From: Ancylobacter polymorphus
GTDB taxonomy: Bacteria > Pseudomonadota > Alphaproteobacteria > Rhizobiales > Xanthobacteraceae
Assembly (NCBI RefSeq): GCF_030813495.1
Contig: NZ_JAUSUI010000005.1
Location: forward strand, 422,442-486,441
DNA length: 64,000 nucleotides
Reading direction: 5' to 3'
The position numbers and the translations under genes were made by a program. Below the pieces are notes generated by a model. It made no database searches and was not told the origin of the DNA. It was given only the letters and a program-made list of their open reading frames with translations. This document shows positions 16,854-23,997 of this stretch, in pieces (the stretch's first letter is position 1; every line of letters begins with the position of its first letter).

Positions 16854-17219
16854 CTATCCCCCCGCCTCCGGAGGATCGGGCAAAGGGCGGGAGGTGCGTT
16901 CCCCCTCCCCGTCGCCGCCAAAGGTGGCGGCGATCAGCGCGCCGACGATCCGCGCGAAGCCCGCCGCCCCGCCCGGCGTGGTCATGCGCGCCACCTCCGC
17001 CTCGGTGACGGTCTCCCCCGCCCCGCGCAGCCCGGCGGCGATCAGGCGGATGGCGTCGCGCGCGGCGAGGCGCCCCTGGGCGAAGCGCCCGGTGAGCGCC
17101 ACCAGATCCTCGGCGCCGAAAGCGTCCTCCAGCTCGGCCAGCGCGCCGAGGGTGAGCACCAGCGTGCGCCGGCGCCCGTCGAGTTCGGCGGAAATCTCGC
17201 CGCGATGGCGGTTGGCCAT
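16854..17219 (-). CDS. GTA tail protein g10 (gene transfer agent family protein)
   Basis: A 121-residue protein with the GTA-gp10 signature MANRHRGEISAELDGRRRTLVLTLGALAELE, then DAFGAEDLVALTGRF and EAEVARMTTPGGAAGF. It precedes the chaperone as in other GTAs. The C-terminal tail (GERTSRPLPDPPEAGG) is low-complexity and ends at the putative slippery site. Confidence 0.92.
   Translation of the reverse strand: MANRHRGEISAELDGRRRTLVLTLGALAELEDAFGAEDLVALTGRFAQGRLAARDAIRLIAAGLRGAGETVTEAEVARMTTPGGAAGFARIVGALIAATFGGDGEGERTSRPLPDPPEAGG
16857..16863 (-). promoter_or_regulatory. Candidate -1 ribosomal slippery site at the end of GTA g10
   Basis: On the minus strand the g10 codons read GCG GGG GGA TAG. 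The heptamer G-GGG-GGA fits X-XXY-YYZ and allows both tRNAs to re-pair after slipping one base back, directly before the stop codon. The -1 frame then runs without a stop through the tail chaperone. Seen: heptamer and open frame. Inferred: use. Confidence 0.5.
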
Positions 17220-17261
17220 GTGTGCTCCTTCCTGAGGGCTGAAGCTGACGCGAAAACCCGC

Positions 17262-17348
17262 CCCTCATCCCCGGGCTTGACCCGGGACCCCAGCCGGCCC
17301 CTGCGCCGGTCGAGGTCTGGGTGGCCGGGTCAAGCCCCGTCCTGAGGG
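17262..17348. repeat. Intergenic palindromic repeat, CCCTCATCC..CTTGACCCGG family
   Basis: Segment between g9 and g10 beginning CCCTCATCCCCGGGCTTGAC and ending in GGCCGGGTCAAGCCCCGTCC-TGAGGG, so the ends are inverted copies of each other. Same family as 16387-16589 and 23881-23969. Confidence 0.8.
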
Positions 17349-17364
17349 AGATGGGGGACGCCCC

Positions 17365-17772
17365 TCACAGCGCGGCGAAGGTGATCTCCCCCGCGCTTTC
17401 CAGCGCGATGTCGAACGTCACCTCGCGGTCGTGCTCGCCGGCGAATTCCAGGCTCGTGATCTGGAACGGCCCGGCCAGCGTGCCGAAATCCGGCACCACG
17501 ATCTGCGCGCTGCGCAGCGTGCCGTCGAAGAAGCTCTGGCGGATCAGCGCGTCCGACGCGCCATCCTTGAACACGCCGGAGCCCGCCACCGAGGCCCGCT
17601 TCACCCCGGCGCCAGCGAGCAGCTCGCGCCAGCGCCCGGCGCTCTCGGCATGGGTCACGTCCACTGCCTCGGCATTGAAGGCGATCTGCCGCGAACGCAG
17701 CCCCGCCACGGTGACGAAGGCCGTGCCGTCATGGATCTTCAGGAGAAGGTCCTTGCCCTTCTGCGCCGCCAT
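17365..17772 (-). CDS. Major tail tube protein (GTA g9, TP901-1-like)
   Basis: A 135-residue major tail protein: MAAQKGKDLLLKIHDG, the family's LRSRQIAFNAEAVDVTHAES and GRWRELLAGAGVKRASVAGSG. It forms the tail tube of the GTA particle. It is followed by a repeat-containing gap to g10 and preceded by a 357-bp noncoding stretch rich in GANTC sites, so it may have its own promoter. Confidence 0.95.
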   Translation of the reverse strand: MAAQKGKDLLLKIHDGTAFVTVAGLRSRQIAFNAEAVDVTHAESAGRWRELLAGAGVKRASVAGSGVFKDGASDALIRQSFFDGTLRSAQIVVPDFGTLAGPFQITSLEFAGEHDREVTFDIALESAGEITFAAL

Positions 17773-17891
17773 AGGCCGCTCCTTTGCTTGCGATTACGTA
17801 TGTTTGACGGTATTCAGAGATGGTTAACCCTTGGGAACTACACTCACCCCCATTCAGGACTGCGGATGAGGTCGCGATGACTTCGCATCTT

Positions 17892-18100
17892 GAATCCGCA
17901 AACGCCGCCAAGTGACTTCATGTTCTGATTCAACTTCAGGCGGATTCGTGAGTCGTCTGAATCGTTTGCGCGGCTTTCTTCGCGGCTTTGCCAAAAACAC
18001 AATCCGATTTTCACGCCCGGCGCGGCCGGGACGGCGCCCATGCCGCCCGCCTTCTCACATTCCGATTCAACCCGGCGCGGATTCCTGAGTCGGCAGAATC
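17892..18100. promoter_or_regulatory. Cluster of nine GANTC (CcrM-type) sites in the g8-g9 gap
   Basis: The 357-bp gap 17773-18129 has no convincing gene. It holds nine GANTC motifs at 17892, 17927, 17943, 17950, 17959, 18064, 18080, 18087 and 18096. Eight are in two similar arrays, each reading GATTC-GATTC-GAGTC-GAATC over about 37 bp, spaced 137 bp apart. GANTC is the CcrM methylation target of alphaproteobacteria. A TTAAC half-site lies nearby at 17824. A promoter or methylation-sensitive element is an inference. Confidence 0.6.
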
Positions 18101-18129
18101 ACTTGTGTACAAATGCTGCCGGCGCCCCG

Positions 18130-18546
18130 TCACGCCGGCTCGGTCACCGCGCGGAAGCGCAGCAGCGCGCGATAGGTGCGCCCGCCCGGCTCGCGGCGGA
18201 TGTCCGCCGAGGTGAACCGCAGATTGACCAGCACGTGCCCGTCGAGGACGAGCGGCGCATCGTGCAATGCCTGCTGCACCAGATGCGCCAGCTGGTGCGC
18301 CTCGGCATGCCCGCCCTGGCGCGACCAGCAGGCGAGGTTCAGCCGGTGCTCGGCCCCCGCCTCGGTGGCGGTGGACCCGTCGCTCACCTGCGCCTCGCCC
18401 AGCGTCACATAGGGAAAGGCCGGGCTGGCCGGGGGCAGGTCATGGATGCGGCCTTCGCCGAGCGCGGCGGTCAGCACCGCGTCCGTGGCAAGCGCAGCGT
18501 GGATCGCCCGGCGCAGCGCCACCGCCGGCGCCATCCCCCCGCTCAT
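18130..18546 (-). CDS. DUF3168 tail terminator/completion protein (GTA g8)
   Basis: A 138-residue DUF3168 protein: ALRRAIHAALATDAVLTAALG, IHDLPPASPAFPYVTLGEAQ, LNLACWSRQGGHAEAHQLA. This is the GTA tail terminator. Its ATG overlaps the stop of a tiny upstream ORF (ATGA), implying coupled translation. Confidence 0.93.
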   Translation of the reverse strand: MSGGMAPAVALRRAIHAALATDAVLTAALGEGRIHDLPPASPAFPYVTLGEAQVSDGSTATEAGAEHRLNLACWSRQGGHAEAHQLAHLVQQALHDAPLVLDGHVLVNLRFTSADIRREPGGRTYRALLRFRAVTEPA

Positions 18547-18635
18547 CGCCGCCTTCCCACCGCAGCGGCGGGCATCAGTTGCGCCAGCCGGCGGCGCAGC
18601 GCCTCCAGCCCGCGCAGGCGCGTTGCGAACTTCAT
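18543..18635 (-). CDS. Tiny coupled ORF between GTA g7 and g8
   Basis: A 30-residue frame (MKFATRLRGLEALRRRLAQL...) rich in Arg and Leu. Its start overlaps the g7 stop as ATGA and its stop overlaps the g8 start as ATGA, so the translation chain is unbroken. It could be a short basic helix protein or a coupling leader that carries ribosomes to g8. It is too short to test by composition. Confidence 0.45.
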   Translation of the reverse strand: MKFATRLRGLEALRRRLAQLMPAAAVGRRR

Positions 18636-18952
18636 GGCGTCTCCTCCCGGCAATCGCAGATGAGAAAGCGCCCGCGCCCGTCCGGGTCGCTCACCGCCTC
18701 GACAAGGAAGCGGCGGGCGCCGAGCCGCAGCCGGTCGCCCGGCTGAACCGTGGCGGGCGCGCGCAGCGTGACGGTGTGGGCGAGCACCGCGCCGGGCCGG
18801 TCGGCAATGTCCGCCGCCGCGCCCCGCGTCGCGATCGCGCCCCACAGACTGTCGACGGCGAGGAAGCTGCGGGTGACGCCGCCCATGCCATCCGGCATCT
18901 CCACCGGCGTTTCCTGCACCAGCCGGTGCCGCAGGCCCCCGATGCCGCTCAT
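18632..18952 (-). CDS. Phage head closure / head-tail adaptor (GTA g7)
   Basis: A 106-residue head closure protein with the family pattern IGGLRHRLVQETPVEMPDGMGG, LWGAIATRGAA and GDRLRLGARRFLVEAVSDPDGRGRFLICDCREE. Its start at 18952 overlaps the g6 stop. Joins the connector to the tail. Confidence 0.93.
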   Translation of the reverse strand: MSGIGGLRHRLVQETPVEMPDGMGGVTRSFLAVDSLWGAIATRGAAADIADRPGAVLAHTVTLRAPATVQPGDRLRLGARRFLVEAVSDPDGRGRFLICDCREETP

Positions 18953-19515
18953 AGCCGCGCCACCCGGAACGGCGCCACCAGCGCGTCGAGCCGGGCGGGA
19001 AAGGCCGCACCGGCCCCGGCGACATCGCGGTGCTCGTAGAAATGGGCAAGAACCACCCGCACGGCCTCGATCAGCGGCGAGGGCACATGGTCCGCGTTCG
19101 GCCCATGGCCGGCGGTGATGTCGAGCGCGATGCCGGCGAGCGGGCGCGTCGGGTTGGGCACGCCCCCCCGCGCGACCCGGATCAGCCCCGGCAGCCGCGC
19201 CGTGTCGAGCGTGAAGGCGTCGAGCGGCAGCGCCGTTTCGGTGCCATCGGCGGCGATGAGGCGGGCGGCGGTGAGCGCTTTGAGCGGGTTCGCCGGCACC
19301 GGGATCAGGCCGGAAGCGGGCCAGGCATCGCGCATGAGCCGCCAGCTCTGCTCGATCAGCACACGCCGCGTCAGCGCCTCGACGGTCGCCCGCGCGGCGG
19401 TGATGAGCGAGGCGATCAGCGCGTCCTCGGCGCCATGGTCGACGCGCAGATAGGTCTTGGCCTCGGCGAGCGTCAGCGGCTCGACCGTGGGCCCGGCGAG
19501 AAGGATCGCGGGCAT
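18949..19515 (-). CDS. Phage gp6-like head-tail connector (GTA g6)
   Basis: A 188-residue connector: PTVEPLTLAEAKTYLRVDH, ALIASLITAARATVEALTRRVLIEQSW, LDITAGHGPNADHVP, and a helical C-terminus (EAVRVVLAHFYEHRD). I start at ATG 19515; the open frame further upstream is an antisense shadow of the protease gene. The plus-strand protease module separates it from the capsid gene. Confidence 0.93.
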   Translation of the reverse strand: MPAILLAGPTVEPLTLAEAKTYLRVDHGAEDALIASLITAARATVEALTRRVLIEQSWRLMRDAWPASGLIPVPANPLKALTAARLIAADGTETALPLDAFTLDTARLPGLIRVARGGVPNPTRPLAGIALDITAGHGPNADHVPSPLIEAVRVVLAHFYEHRDVAGAGAAFPARLDALVAPFRVARL

Positions 19516-19600
19516 GGTGCCTCTCTGGGTGAAGGGGGTTCGCGATTGACGTTGCGGCCGGGCACCGCCACAACGGCGCGCCCTTGTCTGGAACGAGCCG

Positions 19601-20320
19601 ATGCGCTTCCTCATCTCCGCCGTCCTCGCCGCTCTCGCTCTCGCCACTCCCGCCCGCGCCATTGTCGGCGGCGGGCCGGCGGACCCGACGCTGGCGGCGG
19701 AGACGGCGATGATCGTGTCGACGCGCGGGGCCACCTGCACCGGCGTGGTGCTGGGGCCAAGCGTGCTGCTCACCGCCGCCCATTGCGTCGAGCCGGCGGC
19801 GGACTATGCGGTGGTGGTGTTCGAGGCCGGCACGCCGCGCCTCATCCCGATCGACCGGAAGGCGGTGCATCCGTCCTTCGACCCGAACTCGTTCGAAACG
19901 CGCCGCCCGACGCCGGACCTCGCTCTGGTGCGGCTGGCCGAGCCGCTGCCCGCCCCCTTCCGCCCCGCCGCGCTCAGCCGCGAGGTGGCGCTGCCGCCCA
20001 AGCGCACCGCCTTCACCCTCGCCGGCTATGGCGTGACCAAGGACGGCGACGGCAAGAGCGCCGGCACGCTGCGCGCCGTCACCCTGCCCAGCATCGGCAC
20101 GACGGGCGGCATCATGGTCCGCCTGTCCGACGGCGCCGCCAAGGGCGGCTGCACCGGCGACAGCGGCGGCCCGGTGCTGATCGACGGCGTGGTCGCCGGC
20201 ATTATCGGCTGGTCGACGGCGGCGGGCGGGGCGCGCGGCTGCGGCGGCGTCACCGGCGCCACGCTCATCGGCCCGCAGCGCGCCTGGATCGACGCCACGC
20301 TGCGGGGGATCGGTCGCTAG
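19601..20320 (+). CDS. Secreted trypsin-like serine protease (S1) inside the GTA cluster
   Basis: A 239-residue S1 protease. A signal peptide ends at ARA (residues 18-20), directly followed by IVGG, so signal-peptidase cleavage would expose the activating Ile without a propeptide. The triad is intact: His61 in LTAAHC, Asp105 in TPDLALV, Ser188 in CTGDSGGP. Cysteines pair as expected (46/62, 184 and 214). It reads against the GTA genes, between g5 and g6. It may process envelope or particle proteins, but substrate and GTA link are unknown. Confidence 0.92.
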   Translation: MRFLISAVLAALALATPARAIVGGGPADPTLAAETAMIVSTRGATCTGVVLGPSVLLTAAHCVEPAADYAVVVFEAGTPRLIPIDRKAVHPSFDPNSFETRRPTPDLALVRLAEPLPAPFRPAALSREVALPPKRTAFTLAGYGVTKDGDGKSAGTLRAVTLPSIGTTGGIMVRLSDGAAKGGCTGDSGGPVLIDGVVAGIIGWSTAAGGARGCGGVTGATLIGPQRAWIDATLRGIGR

Positions 20321-20528
20321 CGATTAGGATCGCGTACGATCTTATCGCTTGCGCCCTTAGGCACGCCGGCGCGCCTCTGCCAGAGCCAAACACGCAGTTT
20401 TTATTGCACTGGCGCAATCTTATCGGCGCCTTATCGCAACTGGCCATGCGCCAATGCCGGAACTAGCTTCTTCTCATGAACGGCGCGGCCGACACGGGCC
20501 GCCCACCCACACTTCGGAGAAGAGCAAA

Positions 20529-20753
20529 ATGAACAAGATCCTCATCGCCGCCGTCGCCTTCGCCACCCTCGGCGCCGTGGGCGCCCAGGCCGCCGATGGC
20601 CGCGACGCCAGCACCTATGAGCGCGCCACCGCCGTGCAGGCGGAAGCCGCCGCCCCGGTCGTCGAGGGCCGCAACGCTGCGGTCGCGGTGCCCGCCACCT
20701 CCGACGCCTACATCAAGCAGGCGGTCGAGGCGAACGCCCGCTCGACCAACTGA
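20529..20753 (+). CDS. Small secreted protein, copy 1 of a tandem pair
   Basis: A 74-residue protein with a signal peptide (MNKILIAAVAFATLGAVGAQA) and a mature part of about 53 residues with the motif PVVEGRNA and a C-terminal EANARST ending. It is paralogous to the gene at 20825. I chose ATG 20529, preceded by a GGAG site. The 208-bp gap upstream holds only two TTATCGC repeats, probably the promoter. Function unknown. Confidence 0.8.
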   Translation: MNKILIAAVAFATLGAVGAQAADGRDASTYERATAVQAEAAAPVVEGRNAAVAVPATSDAYIKQAVEANARSTN

Positions 20754-20771
20754 TCTCCCGCTTACCCGTAA

Positions 20772-20808
20772 GGCCGGCGCCCCCAGGTGAGCGCGCGCCG
20801 GCCGCTTT
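20772..20808 (+). terminator. Intrinsic terminator-like hairpin between the paired secreted genes
   Basis: GGCCGGCGC (20772-20780) pairs perfectly with GCGCCGGCC (20795-20803), followed by GCTTTTC. The short T-run suggests partial termination, which would lower expression of the second copy. Confidence 0.6.
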
Positions 20809-20824
20809 TCAAGGAGTATCGACC

Positions 20825-21052
20825 ATGAACAAGATCCTCATCGCCGCTGTTGCCTTCGCCACTCTCGGCGCTGTGGGCGCCCAGGCCGCCGGCCGTGACG
20901 CCACCATCTATGGCACCCACCCGGCCCCGCAGGTGCAGAGCCAGACCGCGCAGCCGGTCGTCGAAGGTCGCAACGCCACTGTCACGCTGCCGACCGTTTC
21001 CGACGGCTATATCAACCAGTCGGTCGAGGCCAACGCCCGTTCGACCCACTGA
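20825..21052 (+). CDS. Small secreted protein, copy 2 of a tandem pair
   Basis: A 75-residue paralogue of the preceding gene: identical signal peptide except the cleavage region, then PVVEGRNATVTLPT and the ending VEANARSTH. An AAGGAG site precedes the ATG. The signal peptide and motif are nearly unchanged while the region between them differs, as in duplicated secreted peptides under divergence. Function unknown. Confidence 0.8.
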   Translation: MNKILIAAVAFATLGAVGAQAAGRDATIYGTHPAPQVQSQTAQPVVEGRNATVTLPTVSDGYINQSVEANARSTH

Positions 21053-21091
21053 GCGTGCCGGACCAACTTCCCGAGACTGACCGTCTCCCTT

Positions 21092-21121
21092 GGGGCGCCC
21101 CTCACCGGGCGCCCCTTTTTT
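21092..21121 (+). terminator. Intrinsic terminator after the secreted-protein module
   Basis: GGGGCGCCC (21092-21100), loop CTCACC, GGGCGCCCC (21107-21115), then six T. It ends the plus-strand module 13 bp before the convergent capsid gene's 3' end. Confidence 0.88.
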
Positions 21122-21133
21122 GTGCCCGACCGC

Positions 21134-22408
21134 TCAGGCGGCGAATTTCAGCAGCTTGATGGCGTCGAAATCCTGCACCCCGCCGCCGACCCGCTTGGTG
21201 GTGTAGAACAGCACATAGGGCTTGGCGGAATAGGGGTCGCGCAGCACCCGCACCCCGGCGCGGTCGACCACGAGATAGCCGCGGCGGAAATCGCCGAAGG
21301 CGATGGAGAGACTGCCCGCGCCGATGCCCGGCATTTCCTCCGCCTCATGCACGGGAAAGCCCATCAGGCTGGGCGGCGCGCCCGGCCCGCTGGGCGGGGC
21401 CCACAGATACTGGCCGTTCTCGTCCTTCAGCTTGCGCACCGCGCCCTGCGTGCGCCGGCTCATCAGGAAGGCGCCGTTCTGCCGGTAGCCGGCCTTCACC
21501 GCATAGACGAGGTCGACCAGCGGGTCGGAGGGGCTGGCGGCGGGGAAATCGCCGGCGGCGCCGGTGGCGAGGAAGCCGAGCTTGCCCCAGGCCCAGGCGT
21601 TTTCCGCCACCGTGTCATAGGCGAGGAAGCCCTTCGGCTTGCCCACCCCGTCGCCGGTCACGAAGGCCGTGCCTTCCTGCGCGGCGAAGGCGGCCTCCAC
21701 CTCGATGGCGAGCCATTCGTCGATATTGACAGCCGAATCGTCGAGCAGAGTCTGCGTCGCCGCCGGCATGGCGTAGAGTTCCATGGCGGGAAAGGCGATC
21801 TCGTCCAGCACCGGGCTGGCGGTCTGGCCGCGCGCGCCGGTTTCCGCCACCCAGCCCACCGCCGGGCCGGAGGTCATGAACGGCTTCTTGTAGGTGCCGG
21901 CGGAAATCACCCGCACATCGGCGATGGCGCGGATCGGCGAGAGCGCCGTGAGCCGGCGGCCGATCTCGCGCTCGGTCTCGTTCGGCACGGTGTAGCCGCC
22001 ATCCGCGCCCACCCCGGCGGAAAGCGCCTTGGCCTCCAGCCGCTTCAGCCCCGCCGCCTCGCCGGTGCGGACATAGGAATCGAACGCCGCCTTGTGCTCG
22101 CGCGCGGCGAGGTCGGCCACCAGGTCGCCGCCCCCGCCCAGCGCCGGCCGGCGGGCTTTCAGCACCAGCTCGTCGATCAGCGCCTTCTGCGCGTCGAGCG
22201 CGGCATTGATGCGCGCCACCCTGTCGTCGGCGACGATATCGCCGCCGCGCCGCTCCAGCGCGCCGAGCCGCTGGTCGTTGGCGTCCTTGAACGCCTCGAA
22301 GGCGCTCATGAACTCCTCGAAGGCGGCCGAGACTTCCGGGCCGGCGGACTTGCATTCAAGGGCGGATTTGCATTCCAGTGCGGGCATGCTGGGTTCCATG
22401 TGGCTCAT
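21134..22408 (-). CDS. HK97-fold major capsid protein (GTA g5)
   Basis: A 424-residue capsid precursor. Residues 1-110 form the helical delta/scaffold domain (EEFMSAFEAFKDANDQRLGALERRGG). The mature shell follows (ADGGYTVPNETEREIGRRL, AVGWVAETGARGQT, ELYAMPAATQTLLDDSAVN, FVTGDGVGKPKGFL), ending LLFYTTKRVGG-like before DFDAIKLLKFAA. The N-terminus has a duplicated ALECKSA heptapeptide (residues 10-22), which I have not seen in other GTA capsids. The prohead protease gene is upstream, across a repeat-filled gap. Confidence 0.95.
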   Translation of the reverse strand: MSHMEPSMPALECKSALECKSAGPEVSAAFEEFMSAFEAFKDANDQRLGALERRGGDIVADDRVARINAALDAQKALIDELVLKARRPALGGGGDLVADLAAREHKAAFDSYVRTGEAAGLKRLEAKALSAGVGADGGYTVPNETEREIGRRLTALSPIRAIADVRVISAGTYKKPFMTSGPAVGWVAETGARGQTASPVLDEIAFPAMELYAMPAATQTLLDDSAVNIDEWLAIEVEAAFAAQEGTAFVTGDGVGKPKGFLAYDTVAENAWAWGKLGFLATGAAGDFPAASPSDPLVDLVYAVKAGYRQNGAFLMSRRTQGAVRKLKDENGQYLWAPPSGPGAPPSLMGFPVHEAEEMPGIGAGSLSIAFGDFRRGYLVVDRAGVRVLRDPYSAKPYVLFYTTKRVGGGVQDFDAIKLLKFAA

Positions 22409-22771
22409 GTCCTGTTCAAAAGAAGCGTCGTCATCCCGGCCGCAGGCGCAGCCGGAGAGCCGGGATCGTGAGAGGGGTTAGCGATCCCGGGTCGGTCCTG
22501 CGGACCGTCCGGGATGACGGAGGGAATCGAGGCTTGCGGAATCCCCCGTTCCCCGGACCAGCCGCGCGCCGCGCGGCGCCGATCCGGGGCCCAGCGGGAA
22601 ACTCTGCGGCCGAGACCCCTTCGCTGGGTCCCGGCGTTGCGGGCGACCATCCTTCGAGGCTCGCTTCGCTCGCACCTCAGGATGACGGCGCCCGTGTTGC
22701 AGACGCCTCGTCATGCTGGGGTGCCGGCCGCAGCCCGGCCTCGAAGCACGCAGCCCCTAACGGCCAGACCC
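22409..22771. repeat. 363-bp gap filled with stacked palindromic repeats
   Basis: No gene is seen between the prohead protease and capsid genes. The stretch holds at least two families: a GTCATCCCGG...CCGGGATGAC element (22431-22518) and a CATCCTTCGAGG...CCTCAGGATGACG element (22648-22687), the latter a well-known Rhizobiales intergenic repeat type. A CCGGACCA..GATCCGG inverted piece lies between them. In a co-transcribed operon these would give long hairpins upstream of the highly expressed capsid. Confidence 0.75.
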
Positions 22772-23371
22772 TTACGCCAGCACCGGCCTCAGCCCGGGCT
22801 GGCCGCGCAGGCGGCGGGCGCCGCGGCGGATGGTGCCCGCGAGCGTGTCGCCGGCCCGCTTCACCGAGGCGATGCGCGCATCCGGCTGCATCGGGAAGGT
22901 GACGATCGACACCTCCCACAGATCGATGCGCGAGAGCCGGCGCACCCTTGTGCGCGGATCGGTGCGGCCCTCCACCGTGCGGAAGCCGATGGAGAGCCCG
23001 TCAATCGCGCCGGCGCGCATCAGCGCCAGCACCTCGCGGGCGCGGGCCACATCCAGCGTGAGCTGGCCCTTCACATAAAGCCCGACCGAATCCTCGGCGA
23101 GGCTCAGCCAGCTTCCGATCGGCTCGGCCGGGTCGTGCTGGAACAGCAGGCGCACCCCGCCCGCGCCGCGCTCGGCCAGTGAGCGGGAAAATGCGCCGGG
23201 CAGGATCAGGTCGCGGCCAAGATCGACCCGGCCGAACACCGCCGCATAGCCCTCGAAGCCTCCATCGGGGGCGATGTTCGCCAGCGCGCCCGCAAAGGGG
23301 CCGGTTTCGGCCTTGGTCTGCAGCGGCCGGGCGCCGCGGGGAGACGGCACATGGACAAGGAAGCCGCTCAT
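22772..23371 (-). CDS. HK97-family prohead protease (GTA g4)
   Basis: A 199-residue prohead protease: FEGYAAVFGRVDLGRDLILPGAF, LLFQHDPAEPIGSW with the catalytic His, and GAIDGLSIGFRT with the catalytic Ser; SRIDLWEVSIVTFPMQPDA closes the domain. It removes the capsid scaffold domain. The start overlaps the stop of the 65-residue upstream gene (ATGA). Confidence 0.94.
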   Translation of the reverse strand: MSGFLVHVPSPRGARPLQTKAETGPFAGALANIAPDGGFEGYAAVFGRVDLGRDLILPGAFSRSLAERGAGGVRLLFQHDPAEPIGSWLSLAEDSVGLYVKGQLTLDVARAREVLALMRAGAIDGLSIGFRTVEGRTDPRTRVRRLSRIDLWEVSIVTFPMQPDARIASVKRAGDTLAGTIRRGARRLRGQPGLRPVLA

Positions 23372-23565
23372 GCGCCCTCCCCTTTTCCGGCGTCGGCCGC
23401 GCCTGCCCGGCGCGTGGCGGCGGCGCGTTCCAGCTTGCCGAGCGTGCGGCCGAACTGGCGAAACACCTGCGGCGCCTGGCCGGCGCGGTCGGGTGCCGGC
23501 AGGCGGGGGCCGAACCCGTTGAAGCGGCCGGGCAGGAAGGCCCGGATGCGCGGCGTCGAACTCAT
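23368..23565 (-). CDS. Small hypothetical GTA protein between g3.5-like and protease
   Basis: A 65-residue basic protein (MSSTPRIRAFLPGRFNGFGPRL...). It is coupled by 4-bp ATGA overlaps to both neighbours, which supports translation. Composition is Arg/Ala/Gly-rich and I do not recognise a family; Rhizobiales GTA clusters often carry an unnamed short gene here. Confidence 0.55.
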   Translation of the reverse strand: MSSTPRIRAFLPGRFNGFGPRLPAPDRAGQAPQVFRQFGRTLGKLERAAATRRAGAADAGKGEGA

Positions 23566-23750
23566 GTCTCATCTCCCAACAGGGCGTTGAAGCGCGCGAT
23601 CTCGCGCACGAAATCGTCGAAACGGCGCACCGCGCGGCCCAATTCCCGCAGCGCGACGGCGGCGAGCACCGAGGCGCCCAGCGCCCACATCAGCAAAGCG
23701 AGATGGGCGATGTCGGCCTTGGCGGCGAAAGCGGTGATGAGCGGCTGCAT
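23562..23750 (-). CDS. Small membrane protein (GTA g3.5-like)
   Basis: A 62-residue protein with one membrane helix (IAHLALLMWALGASVLAAVAL) followed by an amphipathic helical tail (RELGRAVRRFDDFVREIARFNALL). Its start at 23750 begins MQPLITAF. Position between portal and protease matches the small orfg3.5 of GTAs. Role in particle assembly is undefined. Confidence 0.75.
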   Translation of the reverse strand: MQPLITAFAAKADIAHLALLMWALGASVLAAVALRELGRAVRRFDDFVREIARFNALLGDET

Positions 23751-23801
23751 CGGGTTCTCCTCGGCACATGGGCCGCTCGCGGTCATGCGGCCCCAGCGCC
23801 G

Positions 23802-23836
23802 CCATCCCGGCCGAAGCGAAGCGCAGAGCCGGGATC
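23802..23836. repeat. Partial GTCATCCCGG-family repeat
   Basis: CCATCCCGGCCGAAGCG followed by CAGAGCCGGGATCG; matches the left half of the elements at 22431 and 26323. It lies in the 247-bp gap between the portal 3' remnant and the g3.5-like gene. Confidence 0.6.
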
Positions 23837-23880
23837 GCGCGCCAAAGCGGGCGCACCATCGGAAATCGACCCCGCGCGCC

Positions 23881-23969
23881 CCCTCATCCCGGGCTTGACC
23901 CGGGGACCCGGCTGTCCCTCAGGTGCGGCGGTGAAGTCTGGGTGGCCGGGTCAAGCCCGGCCATGAGGG
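23881..23969. repeat. Intergenic palindromic repeat, CCCTCATCC..CTTGACCCGG family
   Basis: Begins CCCTCATCCCGGGCTTGACC, ends GGTCAAGCCCGGCCATGAGGG; the ends are inverted copies. Same family and organisation as 17262-17348. Confidence 0.8.
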
Positions 23970-23997
23970 CGGTGTGGCGGGTAGAGGGTGAGGCCCC

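Noticed and set aside
17844..18041. 65-codon minus-strand frame in the g8-g9 gap
   Set aside because: No ribosome-binding site or family likeness, and the DNA is better explained by the GANTC arrays.
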